Shown here piece after piece: positions 27,180-35,719 of a DNA stretch of 64,000 bases. The stretch comes from 70-18 sp041691815 (GTDB lineage Bacteria > Pseudomonadota > Alphaproteobacteria > Acetobacterales > Acetobacteraceae), in the NCBI GenBank assembly GCA_041691815.1, contig JBEPTZ010000004.1:1-64000 (forward strand), written 5' to 3'. The notes under the pieces were generated by a model. It was not told where the DNA came from. It saw only the letters and a program-made list of their open reading frames with translations, and searched no databases. Every line of letters starts with the position of its first letter. The stretch's first letter is position 1. The position numbers and the translations under genes are program-made.

Positions 27180-28136
27180 TTAACTCAAAACTTCCCGCCC
27201 CATCTCGATAAACTTATGCCGCCGCTGCGCCTTCAGCGCCGCCGGCTCCAGTGCCAGCAGCGGCGTGAGGGCGGCCTGCACCGCGTCACCGAGTGCCTTC
27301 AGCGCTGCTGCCGGGTCACGGTGGGCGCCGCCGAGCGGTTCGGTGATTACGGTGTCGATCAGCTTCATCCGTTTCAGGTCCTCGGCGGTCAGGCGGAGCG
27401 CCTCGGCGGCGGCCGGGGCCTGGGCGGCGTCTTTCCACAGAATCGCGGCGCAGCCTTCCGGCGAGATCACCGAGTAGATCGCGTGCTCCATCATCAGCAC
27501 CGCGTCGCCGGCGGCCAGCGCGATGGCGCCGCCGGAGCCGCCTTCGCCGATGATCGTTGCCACCACCGGCACCGGCGCTTCCAGGCAGGCCTCGATCGAG
27601 CGGGCGATGGCTTCGGCCTGGCCGCGCGCCTCGGCGTCGATGCCGGGGAAGGCGCCGGAGGTGTCGACGAAGGTCAGCACCGGCAGGCCGAACCGCCCGG
27701 CCAGCTCGATCAGCCGGCGCGCCTTGCGGTAGCCCTCGGGCCGGGCCATGCCGAAATTATGCGCCACCCTGGTTTCGGTGTCCGAGCCCTTTTCGGTGCC
27801 GAGCACCACCACCGAGCGGCCGCGAAACCGGCCGAGCCCGCCGACCACCGCGGCATCGTCGGCGAAGGCGCGGTCGCCGGCCAAGGGCGTGTAGTCGGTG
27901 ATCAGTGCCGCCAGGCAGTCATCGGCCTTGGGCCGTTCCGGGTGGCGGGCGACCTGGGTTTTCTGCCAGGGGGTCAGCTTGGCGTAGGTGGCGCGAAGCT
28001 GGCGGTCGGCCTTTTCGGTCAGCCGGGCCACCTCGTCGGCGATGTTGATGCCGTCGGTCTCCGACATCTTGCGGAGCTCGTCGATCTTGCTTTCCAGCTC
28101 GGCGATCGGTTTTTCAAAGTCGAGAAAATGACGCAT
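27180..28136 (-). CDS. accA: Acetyl-CoA carboxylase carboxyltransferase subunit alpha
   Basis: A 318-residue AccA, full length. The N-terminal helix begins MRHFLDFEKPIAELESKIDEL. The carboxyltransferase core includes GMARPEGYRKARRLIELAGRF, TFVDTSGAFPGIDAEARGQ and GEGGSGGAIALAAGD, the acyl-CoA/biotin-binding glycine motifs. Partnered with AccD (not in window) it transfers carboxyl from biotin to acetyl-CoA, the first step of fatty acid synthesis. It lies behind xerD on the same strand with a 31-base gap. Confidence 0.97.
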   Translation of the reverse strand: MRHFLDFEKPIAELESKIDELRKMSETDGINIADEVARLTEKADRQLRATYAKLTPWQKTQVARHPERPKADDCLAALITDYTPLAGDRAFADDAAVVGGLGRFRGRSVVVLGTEKGSDTETRVAHNFGMARPEGYRKARRLIELAGRFGLPVLTFVDTSGAFPGIDAEARGQAEAIARSIEACLEAPVPVVATIIGEGGSGGAIALAAGDAVLMMEHAIYSVISPEGCAAILWKDAAQAPAAAEALRLTAEDLKRMKLIDTVITEPLGGAHRDPAAALKALGDAVQAALTPLLALEPAALKAQRRHKFIEMGREVLS

Positions 28137-28167
28137 CGCGGGGCTTTAGCACCTGCGGCATGCTAGG

Positions 28168-29091
28168 TCAGCCCCCTTCGGCCGCCGCCCGCACCGCCAG
28201 CGGATGATGCGCCTGGACCAGCTTCTGCAGCCGCTCGGCCAGCACATGGGTGTAGATTTGTGTGGTGGCGATGTCGGCGTGGCCGAGCAGCAGTTGCAGG
28301 CTGCGCAGGTCGGCGCCGCGCGCCAGCATGTGGCTGGCGAAGGAGTGGCGCAGCACATGCGGGCTGACCCGCGCCGGGTCGATGCCGGCGGCCAGCGCCA
28401 CCTGCTTCAACATCAGCGCGAAGCCCTGGCGGGTGATCGCCGTGCGTCCATCGCGGGCGGTGAACAGGAAAACCGGCACTTCCCGGGGTTTTTTCGGGGC
28501 TGTGGCGGCGCGCAGCGCGGTGGCCGCCGCCTTCGCCGCGTCGGACAGCGGCACCACCCGCTCCCGCCCACCCTTGCCGCGGATCAGCAGCACCGCGGCG
28601 TCGCCGGAGAGTGCGGTGCGGCGCAGGGCAAGCAGTTCCGAGACGCGCAGGCCGGTGGCGTAGAGGATCTCCAGTGCCGCCACGACCACCGGCGCCTGCT
28701 TCGCCGGCCGGGTGCGGGCGGCGGCCAGCAGGGCGTCCACCTCCGCCTCGGTCAGGTATTTCGGTAGCGCGCCGGGCAGGCGGGGGGCGTCGAGCAACTC
28801 GGTCGGATCATCCTCGCGCATGCCCTCGCGCAGCAGGAAGCGATGGAACTGGCGCAGCGCCGAGAGCTTGCGCGCCTGGGTGCGGGCCGCCTTGCCTTCG
28901 GCGGCCAGGCCTTCCAGCCAGCCACGCGCGGTGGCCGCGTCGGCGGTGGCGACGCCCTGGCCGTGGCTGCGTGCATGCGCCGCGAAATCCGTCAGGTCGA
29001 TCTCGTAGGCGGCCAGGGTATTGGCCGCCGCCCCCCGCTCGGCCGCCAGCATCTCGAGGAATGCCTCCACGTGCCGGTCGGCGGACGGCAT
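28168..29091 (-). CDS. xerD: Tyrosine recombinase XerD
   Basis: A 307-residue site-specific recombinase resolving chromosome dimers at dif with XerC and FtsK. Start at ATG 29091 (MPSADRHVEAFLEMLAAERG); the upstream frame is shadow. N-terminal SAM-like DNA-binding domain to about residue 100. Catalytic residues in order: Arg in GLRVSELLALR, Lys in the GKGGRERVVPL hairpin, HVLRHSFASHML (HxxR), GHADIATTQIYTHV with the nucleophilic Tyr. The neighbourhood aroKB / small membrane protein / xerD / accA supports the chromosomal XerD rather than a phage integrase. Confidence 0.95.
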   Translation of the reverse strand: MPSADRHVEAFLEMLAAERGAAANTLAAYEIDLTDFAAHARSHGQGVATADAATARGWLEGLAAEGKAARTQARKLSALRQFHRFLLREGMREDDPTELLDAPRLPGALPKYLTEAEVDALLAAARTRPAKQAPVVVAALEILYATGLRVSELLALRRTALSGDAAVLLIRGKGGRERVVPLSDAAKAAATALRAATAPKKPREVPVFLFTARDGRTAITRQGFALMLKQVALAAGIDPARVSPHVLRHSFASHMLARGADLRSLQLLLGHADIATTQIYTHVLAERLQKLVQAHHPLAVRAAAEGG

Positions 29092-29093
29092 GC

Positions 29094-29240
29094 TCAGGGC
29101 GCGGGTTTGAAATGATCGTTCGGCAGAACCTTCTGCACCTGCCGCGTCTGCGGCTCGGGCGGAAAGGCGCCCAGGTAGAGCACGCCGACGCCCAGCCCCA
29201 GCAGCCCCAGCAGCAAGACGAATAACGCGATACGACCCAT
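29094..29240 (-). CDS. 48-residue single-pass membrane protein
   Basis: Small reading frame starting MGRIALFVLLLGLLGLGVG: one N-terminal hydrophobic segment, then a short periplasmic-looking tail with FPPEPQTRQVQKVLPNDHF. It ends 2 bases before the xerD start, so it is very likely translated with it. An upstream in-frame ATG at 29300 would give a 68-residue version lacking a sensible membrane start. I recognise no characterised family; its tight coupling to xerD and its amino-acid composition argue that it is real. Confidence 0.7.
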   Translation of the reverse strand: MGRIALFVLLLGLLGLGVGVLYLGAFPPEPQTRQVQKVLPNDHFKPAP

Positions 29241-29338
29241 GCCATTCCCCGGTTGTCGCGTGCGGTGCACTGGGTTGCGGCGCCGCCATTGCAACGCCAA
29301 TGGCCGCCCCGTGCGGCCCTGTGCTAGCCTTGCGCGTC

Positions 29339-31015
29339 ATGACACGCAACACCGCTTTGAAGGATTCCTGCCCGCTGCCGGCGCATCTGTCGGGCCGCAG
29401 CATCGTGCTGGTCGGGCTGATGGGGGCCGGTAAGACCTCGATCGGCCGCAGGCTGGCCGCCCGCCTCGGCCTGCCGTTCCGCGACGCCGACGCCGAGATC
29501 GAGCTGGCCGCCGGCTGCAGCATCCCGGAGCTGTTCGAGCGCTTCGGCGAGACCGAGTTTCGTGCCGGCGAGCGCCGGGTGATCCGCCGCCTGCTGGCCG
29601 GCGATCCGCTGGTGCTGGCCACCGGCGGCGGCGCCTATATGGACGAGGAGACCCGCGGCACCATCCGCCGCGATGCGGTGAGCATCTGGCTGCGGGCCAG
29701 CCTGCCGACGCTGACCCGCCGGGTTGCCGGCCGCACCAACCGGCCGCTGCTGAACGGCCAGGACCCTGGCGACGTGCTCACCCGGCTGATGGCGGCCCGC
29801 CATCCGATCTACGCCGAGGCCGATGTGATCGTCGATTGCTCCGACGAGCATCCGGACACCACCACCGCCCAGGTGACCGACGCGCTGGTCGCCTGGCAGC
29901 CGGCCCGCCGGCTGTCGCTGGCGCTGTCGGGCGGCAGCTACGACGTGGTGGTGGGCAATAATCTGCTGGCCCGCGCCGGCGCGCTGCTGGCGCCGGTGCT
30001 GCCGCAGAAGCGCTGCGTGGTGGTGACCGACGATATCGTGGCGCCGCTGCATCTGGCGACGTTGCTGGCCGGCCTCGCCGAGACCGGGTTCGAGGCGCGT
30101 CACATCACCGTGCAGGCCGGCGAGCGGTCGAAAAGCCTGCCGGTGCTGACCGCGATCACCGACCAGTTGCTGGAGTATGCGGTGGAGCGGCGCACCGCGA
30201 TCATCGCCCTGGGTGGCGGGGTGGTCGGCGATCTCGCCGGGTTCGCCGCCGCTATTACGCTGCGCGGGCTGCCGTTCGTGCAGGTGCCGACCACGCTGCT
30301 GGCCCAGGTGGACAGCAGCGTCGGCGGCAAGACCGGCATCAACACCGCCCAGGGCAAGAACCTGCTCGGCGCCTTCCATCAGCCGCGCATGGTGATCGCC
30401 GATACCGCCACCCTGGCCACGCTGCCGCCGCGCGAACTGCGCGCCGGCTATGCCGAGACGGCGAAGGCCGGGCTGATCGGCGACCCGGCGTTCTTCGCCT
30501 GGTGCGAGGCGCATGGCGCGGCGGTGATCGCCGGCGACCGCGAGGCGCAGGGCGAGGCGATTTTGCGCGCCTGCGCCTTCAAGGCCCAGGTGGTGGGCGA
30601 CGACGAGCGCGAGGAGAAGCCGAACAACGGCCGCGCGCTGCTCAATCTCGGGCATACTTTCGGCCATGCGCTGGAGGCGGAACTCGGCTACGGCGCCATC
30701 CTGCACGGCGAGGCGGTGGCCGCCGGCATCGGACTGGCGTTCCGGCTGTCGGCCAATCTCGGGCTTTCCAGCCCGTCGGACACCGACCGGGTGACCGCGC
30801 ATCTGGCCGAAATCGGGCTGCCGGCCGAACTGGCGCTGCTGAACCGACGGGTTTCGGCCAGCCGGCTGATCGCGCATATGCAGCGCGACAAGAAGATGCG
30901 CGACGGCAAGCTGACCTTCGTGCTGGTGCGCGGCATCGGGCGGGCGTTCACCCATACCGATGTGCCGCCCGAGGCGGTCACGGAACTGTTACGTGATGCG
31001 GGGTGCGAGGCGTAG
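29339..31015 (+). CDS. aroKB: Bifunctional shikimate kinase / 3-dehydroquinate synthase
   Basis: A 558-residue fusion. Residues 1-180: shikimate kinase with Walker A GLMGAGKTSIGRRLA, DADAEIE, shikimate-binding RFGETEFRAGERRV and GGGAYM, lid NRPLL. Residues 195-558: dehydroquinate synthase with GGGVVGDLAGFAAA, QVPTTLLAQVDSSVGGKTGIN, GHTFGHALEAE and HGEAVAAG (zinc and NAD sites). It covers steps 2 and 5 of the shikimate pathway. The ATG at 29339 is chosen over an upstream in-frame start because it gives a normal kinase N-terminus. Elsewhere the two are adjacent separate genes; fused forms are known, and here there is no stop between domains. Confidence 0.95.
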   Translation: MTRNTALKDSCPLPAHLSGRSIVLVGLMGAGKTSIGRRLAARLGLPFRDADAEIELAAGCSIPELFERFGETEFRAGERRVIRRLLAGDPLVLATGGGAYMDEETRGTIRRDAVSIWLRASLPTLTRRVAGRTNRPLLNGQDPGDVLTRLMAARHPIYAEADVIVDCSDEHPDTTTAQVTDALVAWQPARRLSLALSGGSYDVVVGNNLLARAGALLAPVLPQKRCVVVTDDIVAPLHLATLLAGLAETGFEARHITVQAGERSKSLPVLTAITDQLLEYAVERRTAIIALGGGVVGDLAGFAAAITLRGLPFVQVPTTLLAQVDSSVGGKTGINTAQGKNLLGAFHQPRMVIADTATLATLPPRELRAGYAETAKAGLIGDPAFFAWCEAHGAAVIAGDREAQGEAILRACAFKAQVVGDDEREEKPNNGRALLNLGHTFGHALEAELGYGAILHGEAVAAGIGLAFRLSANLGLSSPSDTDRVTAHLAEIGLPAELALLNRRVSASRLIAHMQRDKKMRDGKLTFVLVRGIGRAFTHTDVPPEAVTELLRDAGCEA

Positions 31016-31080
31016 GCCCAGACCGGGCGCGGCGGCGATCCCCTCTGTGCGGATATTGTGCACTGCGCTAGACGACGCCC

Positions 31081-32133
31081 ATGACGCTGTTTGCCTTCCT
31101 GCATCATCTGGCCTTCTGCGCCGGCCTCGCCGTGCTCTCGGCGGTGATGGTGCGGGCGATGATCGGCGCCCGGGTGATGGATCAGCCGGACCCGCGCAAG
31201 GCGCATCGCACGCCCACGCCGAAGGGCGGCGGGGTCGGCGTGGTGGTGACTTTCATGCTGGGGATCAGCGTGCTGTACGGGTTCGCCGATTTCTCCCGGC
31301 TGGCCGATTCGTATTTTCGCGGCGTGATCCTGGCGGCATTCCTGATCGCGGTGGTGGCGTTCATCGATGACCTGCGCGACTGGCCGTTCACCGTCAAGCT
31401 GGCGGCCCAGGTGGTGGCGGCGCTGGCGGCGGTGGGCAGCGGGCTGTACGTGCAGGTCTACAGCGTGCCGTATCTCGGCGTGGTGGACCTCGGCTGGTTC
31501 GGCGTGGTGGCGACGCTGGTGTGGATTTTGTTTGCCACCAACGCGGTGAACTTTATCGACGGGCTGGACGGGCTGGCCGCCGGCACCGCGCTGGTGGCCT
31601 GCGGCTTCCTGGCGGTGATCGCCGCCGGGCAGCAGGGCTGGTTCGTGTATTTCGCGGCAATGCTGCTGGGCGCCGGGCTGGTGGGGTTCCTGCCGTTCAA
31701 CTTTCCGCGGGCCCGGATCTTCCTTGGCGATGTCGGCAGCCAGTTCTGCGGCTTCATGCTGGCGGTGCTGGGGGTGGCGGCGGCGCGGTTCGGCGCGGTG
31801 CCGATGAGCTTCCTGCTGGTGCCGATGCTGCTCTCTGGCGTGCTGTTCGACGTGGCGTTCACGCTGCTGCGCCGGCTGCTGGCGGGCGACAACCTGGCGC
31901 AGGCGCATCGCGGGCATCTGTACCAGCTAGTGCAGCGGTCGGGGATGGATGCGCGGCGGGTGGCGGTGATCCATTGGCTGTTCGCCGCACTGGGCGGGCT
32001 GGTGGCGCTGGCGTTCGCCCGGGCACCGCAGCCGCTGCTGCCGCTGGGGCCGCTGCTGCTGCTGGCGGTGCAGGTGGGATGGGCGGTGTATGTGGTGCGC
32101 CGGGCGCGCGCCTCAGCGATCGGGGACTGGTGA
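31081..32133 (+). CDS. WecA/MraY-family glycosyl-1-phosphate transferase
   Basis: A 350-residue multi-pass membrane protein of glycosyltransferase family 4 (PNPT superfamily). It attaches a sugar-1-phosphate from a UDP-sugar to undecaprenyl phosphate, starting a surface polysaccharide. Motifs: DQPDPRKAHRTPTPKGGG near residue 35, IDDLRDW near 100, NAVNFIDGLDGLAAG near 155 (catalytic Asp pair), and the cytoplasmic loop AHRGHLYQLVQR near 280. About ten membrane segments. It is the closest thing to a cell-envelope glycan initiator here. Its 3' end overlaps the convergent MFS gene by 21 bases. Confidence 0.9.
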   Translation: MTLFAFLHHLAFCAGLAVLSAVMVRAMIGARVMDQPDPRKAHRTPTPKGGGVGVVVTFMLGISVLYGFADFSRLADSYFRGVILAAFLIAVVAFIDDLRDWPFTVKLAAQVVAALAAVGSGLYVQVYSVPYLGVVDLGWFGVVATLVWILFATNAVNFIDGLDGLAAGTALVACGFLAVIAAGQQGWFVYFAAMLLGAGLVGFLPFNFPRARIFLGDVGSQFCGFMLAVLGVAAARFGAVPMSFLLVPMLLSGVLFDVAFTLLRRLLAGDNLAQAHRGHLYQLVQRSGMDARRVAVIHWLFAALGGLVALAFARAPQPLLPLGPLLLLAVQVGWAVYVVRRARASAIGDW

Positions 32134-33489
32134 TGGCAGGGGGGCTGACGGCAGGCGGGGTGACGGCACCCGGGTCAGCAGCAGCCCGCCCACGGCCAGG
32201 AACACCACGATCACCGTCATGCCGGCGCGCTGGCTGTGGAACAGCGCGGTGACCACTGCCAGCGCCGCCGGGCCGAGAAACGCCGTCACCCGGCCGGACA
32301 GCGCGAACAGGCCGAACCAGGCGGCCCGCGCGTCGGGCGGCGCCATGTGCGCCATCATGCTGCGGCTGGCCGCCTGGGCCGGGCCGACGAACAGGCCGAG
32401 CGGCACGCCGAGGCCCCAGAACCACGCCGGATCGCGCACCAGCAGCACCGCGCTGCTCAGCAGGCACAGCCCGGCCAGGCTGGCCAGCACGCAGGTGCGG
32501 GCGCCGATCCGGTCCTCGATCAGCGCGAAGCCGGCCGCCCCCAGCCCGGCCGAGAGGTTGAGGGCGATGCCGAAGATCAGCACCTGCCTGGCGTCCAGCC
32601 CGAACTCGCCGGCCGCGTAGATGCCGCCGAAGGCGAACAGGGTGATCAGCCCGTCCATGTAGAACAGCCGCGCCACCAGGAAGCGGCGCAGCGGCGCCAG
32701 ATGCACCAGGTCGCCGAGCACCGCGCGCAACTCGGTGAGGCCCTGGCGTGCCGCCGCACCCCAGGGCCGGCGGGTGCCGGCTTCCGGCACGAAGGCGATG
32801 CAGGGCCAGGTGAAGGCGGCCAGCCAGATGCCGGCGAGCAGGGCTGTGGCGCGGATCGGTTCGGCCTGCGTCTTGTCCAGCCCGAACGGTGGCACCGCCG
32901 GGTTGATCAGCAGCACCAGGCTGAGGCCGAGCGCCACCAGCCCGCCGGCGTAGCCCGCCCCCCAGCCGAGCATCGACAGCCGGCCCAGCCGCGCGGGCGA
33001 CGCGAGGTCGGGCAGCATGGCGTTGTAGAACACCGTCGCCACCTCGAACGCCACCGTCGCCAGCATCGCCAGCCCCAGCGCCAGCGGCACGTAGGCGGGC
33101 TGCGGGCGGACGAACCACAGGCCCAGCGTGGCGGCCACCATCAGCGCGGTGGCCACGCCGAGCATCAGCCGCCGGCGGCCGCCGCGATCGGCGATCGCCC
33201 CCAGCGGCACTGACAGCAGCGCGATCATCACGCCGGAAGCCGCCTGCGCGCCGGCCCACAGCGCGGCGCCGGTGGCCGGGTCGGGCGCCACCGCCTGGGT
33301 GAAGTAGGTGGCGAACACGAAGGTGGCGACCAGGGTGGTGAAGGCGCCGTAGGCCCAGTCGTACAGCACCCAGGACAGCACCGCCCGTCGCCCGGCCGGC
33401 GGCCTGCAGCCATGCGCTTCCGCGGTGTCGCCGGCTGCCATCGCGTCGTCTCCGGTTGGCCGGCTGCGCGAAGCGACAGCGCCCGTCAT
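32113..33489 (-). CDS. UMF1-family MFS transporter
   Basis: A 458-residue, about 12-segment membrane protein. The N-terminal VLSWVLYDWAYGAFTTLVATFVFATYFTQ is the hallmark of the UMF1 family (Atg22-like). MFS motif A equivalent: PLGAIADRGGRRRLML. The substrate is unknown; relatives export amino acids from vacuoles in yeast. The C-terminus is low-complexity: a 15-base unit repeated about three times (roughly 32118-32165) encodes PSPRLPSAPLPSP, and its end overlaps the WecA-like gene by 21 bases. The start codon lies inside a 16-base direct repeat. Confidence 0.86.
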   Translation of the reverse strand: MTGAVASRSRPTGDDAMAAGDTAEAHGCRPPAGRRAVLSWVLYDWAYGAFTTLVATFVFATYFTQAVAPDPATGAALWAGAQAASGVMIALLSVPLGAIADRGGRRRLMLGVATALMVAATLGLWFVRPQPAYVPLALGLAMLATVAFEVATVFYNAMLPDLASPARLGRLSMLGWGAGYAGGLVALGLSLVLLINPAVPPFGLDKTQAEPIRATALLAGIWLAAFTWPCIAFVPEAGTRRPWGAAARQGLTELRAVLGDLVHLAPLRRFLVARLFYMDGLITLFAFGGIYAAGEFGLDARQVLIFGIALNLSAGLGAAGFALIEDRIGARTCVLASLAGLCLLSSAVLLVRDPAWFWGLGVPLGLFVGPAQAASRSMMAHMAPPDARAAWFGLFALSGRVTAFLGPAALAVVTALFHSQRAGMTVIVVFLAVGGLLLTRVPSPRLPSAPLPSPVPDR

Positions 33490-33540
33490 CGTGTATAGCC
33501 GGCATCGTGTATAGCCGGGTCCGCTCCGGTCCGGCTATAT
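33487..33540. promoter_or_regulatory. Direct/inverted repeat cluster in divergent promoter region
   Basis: CATCGTGTATAGCCGG occurs twice in tandem (33487-33502 and 33503-33518), and CCGGCTATAT (33531-33540) repeats the core in inverse orientation. The first copy includes the complement of the ATG of the MFS gene. The cluster lies between divergent starts (33489 minus, 33569 plus) and could be an operator for either, or a slippage duplication. No regulator gene is adjacent. Confidence 0.4.
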
Positions 33541-33568
33541 CGGGGCGACATCTGGCAGGGAGTGCGAT

Positions 33569-34495
33569 GTGAGGCTGGTGATGCATATCGGGTCGCATAA
33601 GGCGGGCTCGACCTCGATTCAGGAATTCTGCCGGCGGAACCCCGAGAAGCTGGCGGCGGCCGGCATCCACTACCCGGCCGGCGCGTTTCCGCGCTATCCG
33701 GCGCAGCATTCCGAACTGAAGGACCTGGTGCAGCACGACCGGATGGCCGAGGTGCGGGATTTTTTCGCCAGGGTCAGCGCGGCGGCCGAGGCGCAGGGGG
33801 CGGGGACGGTGTTCCTGTCCGGCGAGGATCTGTGCGCGCTCGGCCCGGGGCTGGCGCATCGGCTGCATGTGGCGGCGGCAAGCTTCGCCAGCATCAGCGT
33901 GGTGCTGCTGCTGCGCAACAAGCGCGACTATCTGTATTCGTCGTTCAAGCACCACTTGCTGCACGGCCGGGTGACCGGCGAGCATGATTTCGTCAGCCGG
34001 CAGATGTTCTCGCCGCGCCGCACGGTGGAAGCGTGGCGCGGGCTCAAGGGGGTTGCGGTGGAGGTGCTGCCGTTCGATGCGATGCGCGGCGATTTCCTGC
34101 CGACATTCTTCCGCACGGTGTTCGGCATGACGGTGGAATCGCCGATCCGCGCCAACCTGTCGCTGGATTACCTGACGCTGCAGATGTTGAACGCGATGGC
34201 CAAGCGGCCGGGCGAGGGCGGAGTGGAGCCGGCGCTGCTGCGGCTGGTGCTGCAGGTGATCGGCCGCCACAAGGCGCCGGCGGCGCTGCCGGTTGAGGAT
34301 GTCATCGCCGACAATCTCAATGGCTGCTATCCGGATGCCGACTGGGAGGTGCCGGGGCTGGATTTCACCGCCGCCCTGCTGGCGCGGCGGCAGATGGCCG
34401 GTGCCAACCCGGATGCCGCCGCGGACGCGGCGCGGATGAGCGAATTGTATGCCGTGCTGCAGACATATTTTGCCGCCAGTCATCGTGCCGCCTGA
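33569..34495 (+). CDS. Sulfotransferase-like P-loop protein
   Basis: A 308-residue protein starting with GTG at 33569 (CAGGGAG 7 bases upstream; ATG 33581 is the alternative). The N-terminal MHIGSHKAGSTSIQ is the PAPS 5'-phosphosulfate-binding loop of the sulfotransferase superfamily. A second block, SVVLLLRNKRDYLYSSFKHHLL (about residues 110-131), matches the 3'-phosphate-binding strand and helix (R..D.. S). This suggests transfer of sulfate to a polysaccharide or lipid, but the family is broad. It sits between envelope-related genes, and the stop is inside an 18-base tandem duplication. Confidence 0.75.
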   Translation: MRLVMHIGSHKAGSTSIQEFCRRNPEKLAAAGIHYPAGAFPRYPAQHSELKDLVQHDRMAEVRDFFARVSAAAEAQGAGTVFLSGEDLCALGPGLAHRLHVAAASFASISVVLLLRNKRDYLYSSFKHHLLHGRVTGEHDFVSRQMFSPRRTVEAWRGLKGVAVEVLPFDAMRGDFLPTFFRTVFGMTVESPIRANLSLDYLTLQMLNAMAKRPGEGGVEPALLRLVLQVIGRHKAPAALPVEDVIADNLNGCYPDADWEVPGLDFTAALLARRQMAGANPDAAADAARMSELYAVLQTYFAASHRAA

Positions 34496-34525
34496 TAGGC
34501 TCGGCCCGCCTGACAGGCTCGGCAT
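34490..34525. repeat. 18-bp tandem duplication across a stop codon
   Basis: GCCTGATAGGCTCGGCCC (34490-34507) is followed by GCCTGACAGGCTCGGCAT (34508-34525), three mismatches. The TGA ending the sulfotransferase-like gene (34493-34495) is repeated in frame at 34511-34513. Confidence 0.75.
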
Positions 34526-34571
34526 CACCCTGGTCGTGCTGCGCTGCAGTCGGCTTATCGCGGAGGGCGTC

Positions 34572-35699
34572 ATGATGCGTAAGGCGGTGACTCGTCTGGC
34601 TTCGGCCCTGCTGATCCTGGGCGCCGGCCTGTCGGGCCAGGCGCTGGCGCAGGCAACGCCGACCAGCACCGGCAGCGGCTTCCTGGTCGGGCCGGGCTTC
34701 GTGCTGACCAACCATCACGTGGTCGCCGGCTGCGCCCGGCTGGAGGTGCGCAACGACCGCAAGCAGCGGGCCACGGCGCGGGTGGTGGCCGACGATCCGC
34801 GCCGCGACCTTGCCCTGCTGGCGGTGCCGCCTGGCGCCGGTACGCCGCTGGTGTTTCGCGACGGGCCGGTGGTGGAACGCGGCGAAAGCGTGATCACCTA
34901 TGGCTTCCCGCTGTCCGGCCTGCTGGGGTCGGGGCCGACGCTGACCACCGGCGATGTCAGCGCGCTGTCCGGCATCCACGACAATCCGCTGCACCTGCAG
35001 ATCAGCGCGCCGGTGCAGCCGGGCAATTCCGGCGGCCCGCTGCTGGACCGCCAGGGCCATGTGATCGGCGTGGTGGTCTCCAAGCTGAACGCGCTGCGGG
35101 TGGCGCGGCTGACCGGCGGCGATGTGCCGCAGAACGTCAATTTCGCCATCAAGGGCAGCGAGGCGGTGGCCTTCCTCAAGGAGCACAATGCCAACCCGGA
35201 ACTGGCGGCCAGCAGCGGGGCAGAACTGCGGCCGCCGCAGGTCGGCGAGATCGCCAATGCCGGGACGATGTTCGTGCAGTGTTTCGGGGGCAATGGTGGC
35301 GGCAGCGATGATGCTCCCCGCGCGGGCCAGCCGAATCGCGGCCAGGTCGGCACTGCGGCATCCGGCGCCGGGCCGTCCAACGCCCCGATGTCTGGCGCTG
35401 GGGGGTCTGGCGCCGGGGTGTCGGGCGGCGCCGGCCGCAAGCCGGCCGATGATCCGTCGTTCCGGCTGGATAACCGCGGCCAGCAGACGATCGACCAGGT
35501 GTTCGCCACCCCGGCCGGCATGCCGGACTGGGGGCGCAACCGGCTGGACCAGGGGGTGCTGGCGGCCGGCAGCGCGCATGTGTTCCGGCTGCCGCGCGGG
35601 CGCTGCGTCTACGATCTCAAGGTGGTGTTCGCCGATCGGCGGGCGCGGGAGCGGCGCAATGTGAACCTCTGCCTGGTGGTGGATCTGCCGGTCTCCTGA
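34572..35699 (+). CDS. Secreted trypsin-like serine protease (S1 family) with extra C-terminal domain
   Basis: A 375-residue exported protein; GGAGG 5-8 bases before twin ATGs at 34572/34575. A Sec signal peptide runs MMRKAVTRLASALLILGAGLSGQALAQ. The protease domain (residues 30-200) carries the triad: His in TNHHVVAGC, Asp in DDPRRDLALL, Ser in QPGNSGGP, as in DegP-type enzymes, but no PDZ domain follows. A Gly/Ala/Ser/Pro linker (about 250-290) leads to a C-terminal domain of about 80 residues (SFRLDNRGQQTIDQVF...GRCVYDLKVVFAD) that I cannot place. It acts in the periplasm or outside the cell. The stop codon lies in a 15-base duplication. Confidence 0.86.
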   Translation: MMRKAVTRLASALLILGAGLSGQALAQATPTSTGSGFLVGPGFVLTNHHVVAGCARLEVRNDRKQRATARVVADDPRRDLALLAVPPGAGTPLVFRDGPVVERGESVITYGFPLSGLLGSGPTLTTGDVSALSGIHDNPLHLQISAPVQPGNSGGPLLDRQGHVIGVVVSKLNALRVARLTGGDVPQNVNFAIKGSEAVAFLKEHNANPELAASSGAELRPPQVGEIANAGTMFVQCFGGNGGGSDDAPRAGQPNRGQVGTAASGAGPSNAPMSGAGGSGAGVSGGAGRKPADDPSFRLDNRGQQTIDQVFATPAGMPDWGRNRLDQGVLAAGSAHVFRLPRGRCVYDLKVVFADRRARERRNVNLCLVVDLPVS

Positions 35700-35719
35700 T
35701 GGCAGGGCTCCTGATCGCA
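35693..35719. repeat. 15-bp duplication across a stop codon
   Basis: CTCCTGATGGCAG (from 35693) and CTCCTGATCGCAG (from 35708) repeat with a 15-base period. The TGA of the protease gene (35697-35699) is duplicated in frame. Confidence 0.65.

Noticed and set aside
27133..27180. Small reading frames repeated at several sites (encoding FLVLFFKKE or LLFVHKKK)
   Set aside because: They come from the AT-rich end hairpins of the family A repeat and run on into unrelated sequence; no consistent start or ribosome site.
28168..29091. Phage or integron integrase
   Set aside because: XerD-type length and motifs, with housekeeping neighbours (accA, aroKB) and no phage genes or att-like repeats.
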